Of a stretch of 64,000 nucleotides of DNA, positions 17,797-26,519 are shown one piece after another. The first letter of the stretch is position 1, and each line of letters starts with the position of its first letter. The notes beneath the pieces are model-generated. The model did not search any database and was not told the origin of the DNA. It saw nothing but the letters and a program-made list of their open reading frames with translations. The translations under genes were made by a program, and so were the position numbers. Source of the DNA: Mycolicibacterium gadium (lineage in GTDB: Bacteria > Actinomycetota > Actinomycetes > Mycobacteriales > Mycobacteriaceae); NCBI RefSeq assembly GCF_010728925.1, contig NZ_AP022608.1, positions 3,534,001-3,598,000 of the forward strand, read 5' to 3'.

Positions 17797-17858
17797 ACGT
17801 TTCGACGGGGACGTCACCCCAGGATCGATTCGCGGAGCAAATTCCCGGGGAGGTCGTC

Positions 17859-20800
17859 ATGAGGGCAGCACGGTTCGTAGGCCGCATAGGGGGTTTGGCG
17901 GTGGCGTTGGGGGTCGGCGCCGCAGTGTCGTTAGGCGCCCCAGCGGCATGGGCCGACGACCCCGGGGGCGACGGTTCCGAGGGGTCCAGTACGACAAGTA
18001 CCGCACCCGGCGAAAACTCCGAGTCTCAGGACGCCCCGACGACCACGGGTGATCGCGCGGGCACACCGACCGACTCCGGGGACACCTCTGCGTCTGGGTC
18101 GAGTTCGGGGACCGCCGCGAAGACACGTGCCACCGCGTCGACGGGCGCTTTGGTGCGCCGTGCACTACCGGGCATTGTCAGAGCCAGCGGCGGTGCGCAC
18201 TCCTCGACGAAACCCGACAACCTCCGGGCCGCCGTGAACGACGTCGTGGAGGCGTTGACCTCCGGTGCGCCGCCGAAGACCCTGCCTCGGGGCATGACGA
18301 GGGGCAGGACGAACAGGCACCAGCGATCAGTCGATGACGCCGATATGTCTGCCGTGACATACTCACCACCGTCGCGGCCGGAGAGCTCTACACCACGACC
18401 ATCGCGCGTCGTCGATTTAACGGACATGACTACTGTCACGAGAATTGTTGCGCCGGTGCATATTACGTTGCCTGCGCCGACACGTATCACCCCTCAAATT
18501 GCGTCGGTCGCCGACACCAAGCCGGTCCCTTCGTTGAGCACGGCGGTATTGAACGCGTTGGCAGCGACAGGATTGGGTCCGCAGGCGTCCAACGGTCCGC
18601 AGACACCTGTCGATTCGCCGCTGACACTGGCGATGTTCGCTATCGGCGCTCGCTCACGCCTGCCCGGCTCCTCATTCAACGGTCAAAGCGTGGAAACCGC
18701 ACAGCCGTTCACCGCGCTCACGGCGGAAGGAGCCGCGGCGGCACCGCCGAGGTTTGTCAGCAGGCCTCCGATCGCGGTGGGCACCAACCCCTCTGCTGTG
18801 GTGATCAGCGCGGACGGCAGGATGTTCGTCGCCAACACCGGCAGCGCATCAGTGTCGGTGATCAACACCGCCAACGGTCAACGGATTGACGCCAATCCGA
18901 ATTTCTTCTCGACGGATATTTCTGTGGGGACTTCGCCCAGTGCGCTAGCGCTGAGCCCCGATGGCAAGCGACTGTACGTGGCCAATACCGGAAGCGGCAC
19001 CGTGTCGGTGATCGACACCGCCACCTACAAGCGAATCGACGCCAATCCGAGCTTTTTCTCCCAAGACATCAGCGTCAATGCGTCGCCTAGCGCGCTGGCG
19101 ATCGGCGCCGGCGGCAGGCTGTATGTCGCCAACCGCGGGAGCGGCACGGTGTCGGTGATCAACACGGCCAACAACACCCTAATCGATGTCAACACCAATA
19201 CATCTGGCGTCCAGTCTATTTCGGTGGGTACGGCGCCGACTGCGCTGGCACTGGGAGCGGACGGCCGACTGTATGTAGTCAACCAAGGCAACGGTACGGT
19301 GTCGGTGATCAACACCGCGACCTACGGCCTCACCAATACGATTGCCGTCGGGAACCAGCCCTCCAGCGCCGCGCTCGGCCTCGACGGCAGGCTGTACGTC
19401 GCGAACTCCGGAGCGGGCACTGTGTCGGTGATCAACACGGCCACCAGCACCGTGATCGACGCGAATCCCGATGTGGCCGGTACAAATCCCATCACGGTCG
19501 GGCCATCGCCGAGTTCGGTCGCTCTCAGCCCCGACGGCAAGTTCGTCTACGTCACGAATGGCAACGACACCGTCTCGGTAATCGACACCGCCACATACGC
19601 CGTGGTCGGCACGGTAGCGATCGACACGGACACGACCGGCGGCCACGTCGTTGCGGTCAGCCCGAACGGCACCGTCTACATCACCGATGCCGCCGACCGC
19701 ACCGTGCGGGTACTCGCCATCCGTCTGGGCAACGCCGCGCCCACAGCGGGCACGCCCACTGTCGGCACGCCAACCGAGAGCACGGGAGCCGTCACCGGCG
19801 CGCTCAACTTCACCGACGCCGACGGAGACACGTTGTCCTACAGTGTGACCCAACCCTCCACCGGCACGGTCAGCATCACGAGCGCTGGCACGTACACCTT
19901 CACACCGACCTCGGCCGCGCGTGTCGCGGCAGCCGCTGGCGGACCAACCAGCATCACCTTCATCGTCACGGCTACCGACGGTCAAGCAAGCACACCCGTG
20001 AGTGTCACGGTGCCTATCGCGGCACCTATCGCAGCCACGGCCGTAACCACCATCGGCGGTGTCTCCCTCCCCGGCGTCCCGCTGAGTACGGGGCCGGTGA
20101 TGAGTGCCGATGGCACCCGAGGCGTGATCACGACACGCAGCTTCGATGCGTTTGGTACCACCACCACTCAAGTGGCGGTCGTCAACACCACTACGGGAAA
20201 GCAAGTCGGCCGCACCGTCACCATTGTCGGTAAGCCGGCCACGACAGTGCTGAGTGGCGACGGTACTCGCGCCTTGGTCATGACATCCATACCTAACCCC
20301 ACGACGGGCATTTCGACGACGCGAGTCACAGTGATCAACACCACGACAGGGACCCAGGTCGGCAACACCGTCTCCGTGGCCGGCTCCCCAGCAGGGATAC
20401 GGTTTTTGGGCGCCGACGGCAAGCGTGCCCTGATTCTCACCGACGTTTACGACGAGTACGACTGGGACGGTACCGAACACATCACCGGAGTGGCGGTGAT
20501 CGACACCACGACAGGAGCGCAGATCGGCACGACCCTTGCCGTTTCCGGTTCACCACTGGATTCAATGGCGAGCGTGGACGGCAGCCGCGCCCTGGTCACG
20601 ACGTCCCTGCCTAACCCGACGACGAATATTCCGACCACTCGAGTCACGATGATCGATACCAGCACCGGCACCCAAAGCAAGATGATCGCGGACTTCGTCG
20701 GCAACCGTTACAGCGCACAGCTATTGAACGGCAATGCCACCCGCGTCCTGATAACCACGACCGATGGGGACTGGGGCACAGGAAACACCCGAGTCGCGGT

Positions 20801-21824
20801 CCTCGACACCATCACCGGCACCCAGACCGAGACCGTCCTCGTCGGCGATGCGACCGGTTTGATGTTCAACGCCGACGGCAGTCGCGCCTTGATCACCACG
20901 CGCACTTACGACCGGGCCACCGGCGCGTTCACCACGCAGTTGGCGGCGATCGATACCGCCACCGGTGCGCAGACCGGCAGCACTATGGTTCTCGATTATG
21001 AAGCCACCGTGGTGTTGAGCGCCGATCGCACCCGCGCCGTGGTCATCACGTCCGCGGCAGATTCGGTCACCGAAACCTCTACCCAAGTATCGGTTTTCGA
21101 TCTCGCCACCGGCACCCAGGTCGGGACATCCTTCACATTGGCCGGAGGGTGGTCCATATCGCTGATAGGTGCCGATTACAGCACACAGCTCTTGAATGCC
21201 GACGGCAGCCGCGCGCTGATCACCAGGAAAGTGATTGACCCGTCAACAGGCGCCGCGAGCACTCAGGTTGCAGTGATCGACACCGTCACCGGTCGCCAGT
21301 CCGGCGACACCATTACCGTCGCCGGCGGCGAATTCGGTTCGGCGCTGGTGAGCACAGACGGCAGCCGCGCGCTGATCGTGACGAACGTCTATGACGGGCG
21401 CACTAGCGTCAACACCACTAGGTTGACGGTGATCGACACGACCACGTGCACCCAGGTAGGCAGCACCACCACTATGACCGGTTTCCTCAACGGCCCAGTC
21501 CTGTTCAACGCTGACAGCCGCCGCGCCGTGGTCACCACGAGCACTCCAAGCACCCAAGTGGTGGTGATCGATACCACCACCGGAACACAGGTTGGCGCCA
21601 AGCTCGGCTATGGTGGCTCCGGTTTGGTGCGATTGAGCGCCGATGGCACCCGGCTTCTGGTCGCAACCGGCTCCCAGCTGGCGGTGATCAACACCGCGAC
21701 CGGCACCCAAGCCGGAAGTGCCGTCGCCGGCGGCGGTTATCCACTTTTCAGCCCCGACGGCACCCGAGCGTTGATCGTTACCAAATACAACCCGACCCGG
21801 GTGAATGTGCTGCGCGTTACCTAG
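17859..21824 (+). CDS. Large secreted YVTN/YncE-type beta-propeller repeat protein
   Basis: ATG 17859 follows GGGGAGG and yields a 1,321-residue protein with a Sec signal peptide (basic start, hydrophobic 10-30, cleavage near AAWA-DD at 32). A Ser/Thr/Gly-rich linker follows, then about six repeats of the form VGxxPSALALxxDGRLYVANxGxGTVSVINTAT (YVTN propeller). Next is a cadherin/VCBS-like segment (TDADGDTLSYSVTQPSTGTV), then a second repeat array with TTGTQVG and DGSRALVTT motifs. It is exported and probably surface-associated; the ligand is unknown. The frame is open back to 17658 but that extension lacks protein character. It ends sharing CTAG with the convergent LuxR gene. Confidence 0.88.
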   Translation: MRAARFVGRIGGLAVALGVGAAVSLGAPAAWADDPGGDGSEGSSTTSTAPGENSESQDAPTTTGDRAGTPTDSGDTSASGSSSGTAAKTRATASTGALVRRALPGIVRASGGAHSSTKPDNLRAAVNDVVEALTSGAPPKTLPRGMTRGRTNRHQRSVDDADMSAVTYSPPSRPESSTPRPSRVVDLTDMTTVTRIVAPVHITLPAPTRITPQIASVADTKPVPSLSTAVLNALAATGLGPQASNGPQTPVDSPLTLAMFAIGARSRLPGSSFNGQSVETAQPFTALTAEGAAAAPPRFVSRPPIAVGTNPSAVVISADGRMFVANTGSASVSVINTANGQRIDANPNFFSTDISVGTSPSALALSPDGKRLYVANTGSGTVSVIDTATYKRIDANPSFFSQDISVNASPSALAIGAGGRLYVANRGSGTVSVINTANNTLIDVNTNTSGVQSISVGTAPTALALGADGRLYVVNQGNGTVSVINTATYGLTNTIAVGNQPSSAALGLDGRLYVANSGAGTVSVINTATSTVIDANPDVAGTNPITVGPSPSSVALSPDGKFVYVTNGNDTVSVIDTATYAVVGTVAIDTDTTGGHVVAVSPNGTVYITDAADRTVRVLAIRLGNAAPTAGTPTVGTPTESTGAVTGALNFTDADGDTLSYSVTQPSTGTVSITSAGTYTFTPTSAARVAAAAGGPTSITFIVTATDGQASTPVSVTVPIAAPIAATAVTTIGGVSLPGVPLSTGPVMSADGTRGVITTRSFDAFGTTTTQVAVVNTTTGKQVGRTVTIVGKPATTVLSGDGTRALVMTSIPNPTTGISTTRVTVINTTTGTQVGNTVSVAGSPAGIRFLGADGKRALILTDVYDEYDWDGTEHITGVAVIDTTTGAQIGTTLAVSGSPLDSMASVDGSRALVTTSLPNPTTNIPTTRVTMIDTSTGTQSKMIADFVGNRYSAQLLNGNATRVLITTTDGDWGTGNTRVAVLDTITGTQTETVLVGDATGLMFNADGSRALITTRTYDRATGAFTTQLAAIDTATGAQTGSTMVLDYEATVVLSADRTRAVVITSAADSVTETSTQVSVFDLATGTQVGTSFTLAGGWSISLIGADYSTQLLNADGSRALITRKVIDPSTGAASTQVAVIDTVTGRQSGDTITVAGGEFGSALVSTDGSRALIVTNVYDGRTSVNTTRLTVIDTTTCTQVGSTTTMTGFLNGPVLFNADSRRAVVTTSTPSTQVVVIDTTTGTQVGAKLGYGGSGLVRLSADGTRLLVATGSQLAVINTATGTQAGSAVAGGGYPLFSPDGTRALIVTKYNPTRVNVLRVT

Positions 21825-24427
21825 CCCCCGCGCCGTGGCAGCAGGGTCGCCAGTTCCTCACGGCTGGCCGTCCCGGTCTTCGTCATGGCCCGATAGATAT
21901 GACTCTCGACCGTTCGGGGGGACAGGGTAAGTCGTTCTGCGATAGCGCGATTCGTCAATCCCTCCCCGATCAGCATCACGATCTCTAGTTCACGCTCGGT
22001 CAGCGGCAACGTCTCACCGGCCTGACAAAGCGCAGACGTTACTGCGCCACACTCTGCGGCCAAGCGATCGGCGCGCGTCGAGCACCCGAGTGCCGAACCT
22101 CGTTTGTCCTGACGACGGAATGCCAGCGCAGCGTGGGCGGCCGCATCCACCGCGGCAACGGGATCGCCCATGGATTCGAATTCCTCCGACACCGAGGCCA
22201 ACTGAGCAGCATCCCCATCACGCACGCCTTCGGCGAAGCGCGCCGCCAAGCCCACTCGGGGTCCCTCGACAACCGACTCGAGCTCACGCAACCGTGGTGC
22301 GCTGGTGCGGTCACCGAACTGGACAGCCGTTTGCAAACACAGAACTTCAGCCGCGAATTGCTTTTTGGTAGAAGCCCTTTCAGCTGCGGCCAGCAACTCC
22401 GAAATCGCCTCACTGACCACACCTTGCCCTGCGGCCACCCACGCCCGCGCAAGGCTCCGTTCAAGGTCCAGCGATCGGAATCGACGTTGAAATTTGTCTA
22501 GAGCGGCCAGCATTGCCGCGGCTTCTCCGCTCATCCCCCGCATCGCCAGCGCAGTGGCAAGTGGTACCCGGTATCGGTAGCCCCAGCCCTCGGGATACGA
22601 GGCAGACAACCCTTCGGCGGCGTATTCCAGTAGCGCAATTGCATTCTGCAGATCTCCTGCACCAAGGGCGGCGCGCCCGGCCACCGCCGCGCCGAGCAAT
22701 GGCGCGGCGCCTGGAAGATCATTCGCCTGGCGGCGGGTACGTGTGGCTACCGCCAGCGCATCGGACACCTGGCCGGCCAGCAGTAACGCACTGACTTCTG
22801 CGTCGGCGATGTTGAATCTCATGTGCGGCGCGTCCAGCTTGCGAGTCGCCACGTCGTATCCCGCAGCCGCGTCCGCTACCGCTTCGGCAGTGCGGCCCGC
22901 ATCCGCCGCAATCTGGGCCAGCGCCCAAGCCACCTCGGCGCCGACAACCGGAATATCCTCGAGTCCAACATTTTTCGCGCATTCAGTCGCCATCTCCGGC
23001 TGGTCCATCGCGAACCAGTAGACCGTGAGAAAAGCGTCGATGTACGTGTGCTTGTGTGACGGCACTCGACGTGACGCCTCGTCAATGAAATCCTTGGCAC
23101 CTTGCGGATCCCCCAGCGCCCACAGCAGGTTGCTCGATCGAAGAAACGCGAACCTCGCGTGTTCTTCGTCGGTCAACTGGCTGGTGTCGATACTGGCCAG
23201 CAACGACTCGGCGTCTCCGCCCCGTCCAAACCATGACAACGCGTGCGCGCGAAGAAAATTCGGCTCCGGACCGGAGCCTACGTTGCTCGCCGCCTCCGCG
23301 AGCCGATCCGCGAGAGCCAGGTCTCCCAACCAGACGGCTCCGTATGCGGCCTTGACGAGTAGGTCCGCGTGCGGCGTCAGGTCAGAGTCGAGCGTTAACG
23401 TCGCGCGGCGCACGACACCTCGAATGTCGCCGTCGCGCGTGGATGCGGCCAGCTCGCTTGCGACCACTCCGCGAAGCCGTCGCAGTCGGCTGTGTGGCGC
23501 ACGCCTGCGTCGCACCTCGCCGTACAGCGGATGCGTCACCCGGACTTCGATGCCGTCGCCCGCGGGCTCCAGCGAGATGAGGCCACGCGTTTCGGCCTCC
23601 TCTATCGCGCCGGCATCGGTTATCCGCGTCAAGCTCGCGAGTTCGATCGGCTCGCCCACCGCGAGCACATCGACCACGTCACCGACCGAGGCGGATAACG
23701 CACCGATCCGAGATTCGATCAGCTCTACCAGGCCCGGCGGCATAACCGGTTCACCAACCCATCGCCAAAGGCCGTTCTGTTGAAGAATGCGTCCGTCGGC
23801 AACTTCCTGCTCGACGATGTTGCGCAGGTACAGCATGTTGCCGCGGGTCAGGTTCCACAGTCGCCCAGCGGCGTCCGGATCCACCGGACCGTTCAGTGCT
23901 GCCGTCAACAACGCCGTCGTCTCGGCCAACGTCAGCTGCCCGAGATCGACCCGCGCGAACCTGCCCGTCGTCCATATCTCCTGTACCGCAGGGGGAATGG
24001 GCTCGCCGTCTCGCACGGTGAGGATCACCTTGGCCGCGCCTCGCTGGACGATCTGGTGCACGACGAACGTCGACAGATCATCGAGCAGATGCACGTCGTC
24101 GACAGCCAGCACAACCTGGGCACCTGACGGCGATTCGGTAAGCGACTCGATTACCCCGCGCAACAGCTGAAGCGTGTCCGTTACCCCGGACGGTGCCCAG
24201 GCACTGAAAGCGCCGAGCGGTATCGCCCTGGCCGACGACGCACCCGCCGTCCAGCGAGTTTCGGAACCCCGCTTTGCCGCCGCGGCCAAGCATTCGCGTG
24301 CGATTCGGCTTTTCCCGACCCCCTCCACGCCGCTGACCAGCACGCCTGAGACATCGCCGTCCATGAGTGCGGCGTCAATGATCTGCATCTCGTCGGTGCG
24401 GCCAAATAACGGCCACGTCAATCGCAC
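21821..24427 (-). CDS. LuxR-family regulator with N-terminal AAA/STAND ATPase (LAL type)
   Basis: This 868-residue protein has a P-loop GVEGVGKS (33-40), a Walker B-like LAVDDVHLL, a long alpha-helical TPR-like middle, and a C-terminal LuxR helix-turn-helix (LTERELEIVMLIGEGLTNRAIAERLTLSPRTVESHIYRAM). Large ATP-binding LuxR regulators act as ATP- and ligand-gated activators. The start is GTG 24427. It converges with the propeller gene (4-bp overlap). With the cyclase-like ATPase at 14322 it brackets the propeller gene, suggesting a local signalling circuit; this is inference from context. Confidence 0.9.
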   Translation of the reverse strand: MRLTWPLFGRTDEMQIIDAALMDGDVSGVLVSGVEGVGKSRIARECLAAAAKRGSETRWTAGASSARAIPLGAFSAWAPSGVTDTLQLLRGVIESLTESPSGAQVVLAVDDVHLLDDLSTFVVHQIVQRGAAKVILTVRDGEPIPPAVQEIWTTGRFARVDLGQLTLAETTALLTAALNGPVDPDAAGRLWNLTRGNMLYLRNIVEQEVADGRILQQNGLWRWVGEPVMPPGLVELIESRIGALSASVGDVVDVLAVGEPIELASLTRITDAGAIEEAETRGLISLEPAGDGIEVRVTHPLYGEVRRRRAPHSRLRRLRGVVASELAASTRDGDIRGVVRRATLTLDSDLTPHADLLVKAAYGAVWLGDLALADRLAEAASNVGSGPEPNFLRAHALSWFGRGGDAESLLASIDTSQLTDEEHARFAFLRSSNLLWALGDPQGAKDFIDEASRRVPSHKHTYIDAFLTVYWFAMDQPEMATECAKNVGLEDIPVVGAEVAWALAQIAADAGRTAEAVADAAAGYDVATRKLDAPHMRFNIADAEVSALLLAGQVSDALAVATRTRRQANDLPGAAPLLGAAVAGRAALGAGDLQNAIALLEYAAEGLSASYPEGWGYRYRVPLATALAMRGMSGEAAAMLAALDKFQRRFRSLDLERSLARAWVAAGQGVVSEAISELLAAAERASTKKQFAAEVLCLQTAVQFGDRTSAPRLRELESVVEGPRVGLAARFAEGVRDGDAAQLASVSEEFESMGDPVAAVDAAAHAALAFRRQDKRGSALGCSTRADRLAAECGAVTSALCQAGETLPLTERELEIVMLIGEGLTNRAIAERLTLSPRTVESHIYRAMTKTGTASREELATLLPRRGG

Positions 24428-24542
24428 ACCGAGAGCCTAGGAGTCCTCGAAACGCCATGCGGAGATATCGCGAGTTCGCCACGCCGCTGCGCTGCCGGCC
24501 AGGGGGTTTGCCGCGGTCCGGACGGGTGGCCGAACCAGCAAC

Positions 24543-24989
24543 CTACCCCGCGCGGTTCTTGACCTTCAGCACCTGCTCGCGAAGGCCCTTGGTCGCAGTC
24601 TCCATCAGTCCCTTGGCTCCCCGTTTGATCAGGAAGCCGGGCAGGGGGACCGTCGGGTCGACCATCAATTCAAAGCGCACCAGCGTCGAATCGCCGTCGG
24701 GCGTCAGCGTGTAACGGCCGGTCTGGGCGCGCTGCTGCTTTGAGCTGACGAGAGTCCAGCCCACACCGTCGTCATAAACGGTGTAGTTCAGCACCTGCTC
24801 GTCGGTTATGCCGACGATCTTGACGACCTGCCTGGACTTGCTCGGGCGTCCCTCCGCATCGCGTTCGAGCACCTCGACCTTCTGATGGGTCGGTGACCAC
24901 TCGGTCAACGTCTCCAAATCAGTCAGCACATCCATGATCTCGCCGGGCGTCGCCTCGATGACGACGTCGCGCGTTTCTGTGACAGCCAT
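24543..24989 (-). CDS. SRPBCC-fold protein
   Basis: This 148-residue protein begins MAVTETRDVVIEATPGEIMDVLTDLETLTEWSPTHQKVEVLERD, the N-terminal helix-grip pattern. It is paralogous to the gene 38 bp upstream (25028) and to 12711. It probably binds a lipid-like ligand or is an aromatase/cyclase-type protein. It corresponds by context to the small proteins around far in M. tuberculosis, from which it is here separated by about 10 kb of inserted genes. Confidence 0.85.
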   Translation of the reverse strand: MAVTETRDVVIEATPGEIMDVLTDLETLTEWSPTHQKVEVLERDAEGRPSKSRQVVKIVGITDEQVLNYTVYDDGVGWTLVSSKQQRAQTGRYTLTPDGDSTLVRFELMVDPTVPLPGFLIKRGAKGLMETATKGLREQVLKVKNRAG

Positions 24990-25027
24990 GCCGGCTTGGT
25001 TCCACGGGTGCGCTCCGGCGAAACCCG

Positions 25028-25471
25028 TCAGCTACCCTTTTTCACCTTCAGCACCTGCTTGCGCAGGCCGTCGGTGGCGGTTTCCATCGCACCTTTCATC
25101 ACCCGCTTGAGCACGAATCCGGGCATCGGCACCGACAGGTCGATGGTGATATCGAAGTTGACCTTTGTCTTGTCCCCGTCCGGCGTCAGCGTGTACGACG
25201 CGTCCTGCGCCTTCAGCTGGCCCGCCGAGATCAGCGTCCAGCTGGCCTTGTTGTCTGTCCAGGTGTACTCGACCACCTGTTCGTCGGTGATTCCGGCGGA
25301 CTTCACCTTCATCTTCACGCGCCGGGGCCGGCCGTCGGGATGAGACTCCAGGATCTCCGCGCTCTGGTACTGCGACGACCAATCTGGTGTCGATTCGACG
25401 TCGGCGATGACGTCGAGAATCTCCTCGGGACTTGCCTCGATTACGACCTCGCGGGAATCGCTGGTAGCCAT
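25028..25471 (-). CDS. SRPBCC-fold protein
   Basis: This 147-residue paralogue of 24543 begins MATSDSREVVIEASPEEILDVIADVESTPDWSSQYQSAEILESHPDGRPRR with the same C-terminal LRKQVLKVKKG. The two genes are tandem on the minus strand 38 bp apart and probably co-transcribed. The divergent NTF2-like gene starts 31 bp upstream. Function is unknown beyond ligand-binding fold. Confidence 0.85.
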   Translation of the reverse strand: MATSDSREVVIEASPEEILDVIADVESTPDWSSQYQSAEILESHPDGRPRRVKMKVKSAGITDEQVVEYTWTDNKASWTLISAGQLKAQDASYTLTPDGDKTKVNFDITIDLSVPMPGFVLKRVMKGAMETATDGLRKQVLKVKKGS

Positions 25472-25502
25472 GGCGTGACCCTAGCCCGATACGGTTGACC
25501 AC

Positions 25503-25946
25503 ATGGAACTTTGGGAGCTTTCGGCGCGCGAACGCATCCGCGACAGCCTCGCCCGCTACAACTGGTCCGGCGACGCGATGCGGCTACCCGAGCTCGCCGA
25601 ATCCTTCTGCGAGGGCGGGGAGCTCGAGCTGCGCGGTGGCGCCCCGGTTCAGGGTCGCGCGGCTATCGTCGAGTTCCTCGGTGGCGCAGTCGCATCACCA
25701 AATGCGGTGGCGCAGGAATCGGGCGTGCGCCGCATCGTCCGTCACAACGTGACGAACATCCGGTTCACCGAAATGACGCCGCAGCGGGCCAGGGTCGCCT
25801 GCTACTTCACCGTCTTCACCGAGATCGGCCTCGATCACTACGGCCGCTATCGTGACCTCTTCGTGCCGGTCGATGATGAGTGGCTGATCCGTCACCGCTT
25901 CGTCTCGACCGATTGGCACGCGCCGAACTCGACCATGGCCGGCTAG
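25503..25946 (+). CDS. SnoaL/NTF2-like protein
   Basis: This 147-residue single-domain protein has an NTF2-fold pattern: helical start (ARERIRDSLARYNWSGDAMRLPELAESF), then strands (GGELELRGGAPVQGRAAIVEFLGG, RHNVTNIRFTEMTPQRARVACYFTVFTEIGLDHYGRYRDLFVPVDDEWLIRHR). Such proteins are small-molecule enzymes (dehydratases, isomerases) or binding proteins, and the sequence does not identify a substrate. It is 24 bp upstream of the UBP zinc-finger gene and divergent from the SRPBCC pair. Confidence 0.8.
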   Translation: MELWELSARERIRDSLARYNWSGDAMRLPELAESFCEGGELELRGGAPVQGRAAIVEFLGGAVASPNAVAQESGVRRIVRHNVTNIRFTEMTPQRARVACYFTVFTEIGLDHYGRYRDLFVPVDDEWLIRHRFVSTDWHAPNSTMAG

Positions 25947-25970
25947 CCGAAATCGGTAGGCTCATCGACT

Positions 25971-26324
25971 ATGAGCGAAGCCGTCGATCCGACCGTCCCG
26001 CCGAGCGGTACCGGGTGTGTTGAGTGCGATGAGCACGGCGGGTGGTGGGTGCACCTTCGGCGCTGCGCCGCTTGCGGACACATCGGTTGCTGTGACGACT
26101 CGTTGGCGAGGCACGCGTCGGCGCACTGGCGCTCCACCGGACATCCGATCATCCGGTCCTTCGAACCGGGCGAGGACTGGTTCTGGAACTACGATACGAA
26201 CCGGTACTACGACGGACCCGAGCTCGCGGCCCCCCAAAACCACCCCGAAGACCAGCCCGCCCCCGGACCGGCGGATCGGGTTCCCGGCAACTGGATGGCA
26301 CAGCTTCGTAGTCGCTCCGACTGA
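25971..26324 (+). CDS. UBP-type zinc finger protein
   Basis: This 117-residue protein consists of a ubiquitin-specific-protease-type zinc finger: C16xxC19, C32xxC35, C40, H48 and H58 in RCAACGHIGCCDDSLARHASAHWRSTGHPIIRSFEPGEDWFW. A short Pro-rich tail follows. In eukaryotes this fold binds the ubiquitin C-terminus (an arginine pocket reads the Gly-Gly tail). Actinobacterial stand-alone versions are widespread with no settled role; in mycobacteria one may ask about Pup-type or other C-terminal tails. Confidence 0.9.
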   Translation: MSEAVDPTVPPSGTGCVECDEHGGWWVHLRRCAACGHIGCCDDSLARHASAHWRSTGHPIIRSFEPGEDWFWNYDTNRYYDGPELAAPQNHPEDQPAPGPADRVPGNWMAQLRSRSD

Positions 26325-26342
26325 ATTGGGTATTCGAGCGAC

Positions 26343-26519
26343 ATGACTGAGACCAACCCCGACAAACCCGACACCACCGAAACCGACGCCGGCCCCAGCG
26401 GTGCGGACGATGACGTAGAGAGCGACCCGGCCAAGGGTGACGAGGATGGCGCCGACTGGTCCGATGAAGGCGGCGCCACTCCTGGCGGCCCGGCCGACAC
26501 CGGGGATCACACTCAGTAG
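26343..26519 (+). CDS. Small acidic protein, 58 residues
   Basis: An ATG at 26343 opens a 58-codon frame (MTETNPDKPDTTETDAGPSG...) rich in Asp, Glu, Gly, Pro and Thr with one Trp, ending TAG at 26519. It is 18 bp after the UBP gene and abuts the convergent epimerase stop base-to-base. Composition predicts an intrinsically disordered peptide. Similar Asp/Glu/Gly-rich short ORFs are common in mycobacteria. The evidence is an open frame in an otherwise unexplained gap with sensible spacing; there is no known function. Confidence 0.6.
   Translation: MTETNPDKPDTTETDAGPSGADDDVESDPAKGDEDGADWSDEGGATPGGPADTGDHTQ

Noticed and set aside
17658..17858. N-terminal extension of the propeller gene
   Set aside because: The 67 codons before ATG 17859 include promoter-like palindromes and give no signal-peptide-like start; ATG 17859 has a ribosome-binding site and begins a clear signal peptide.
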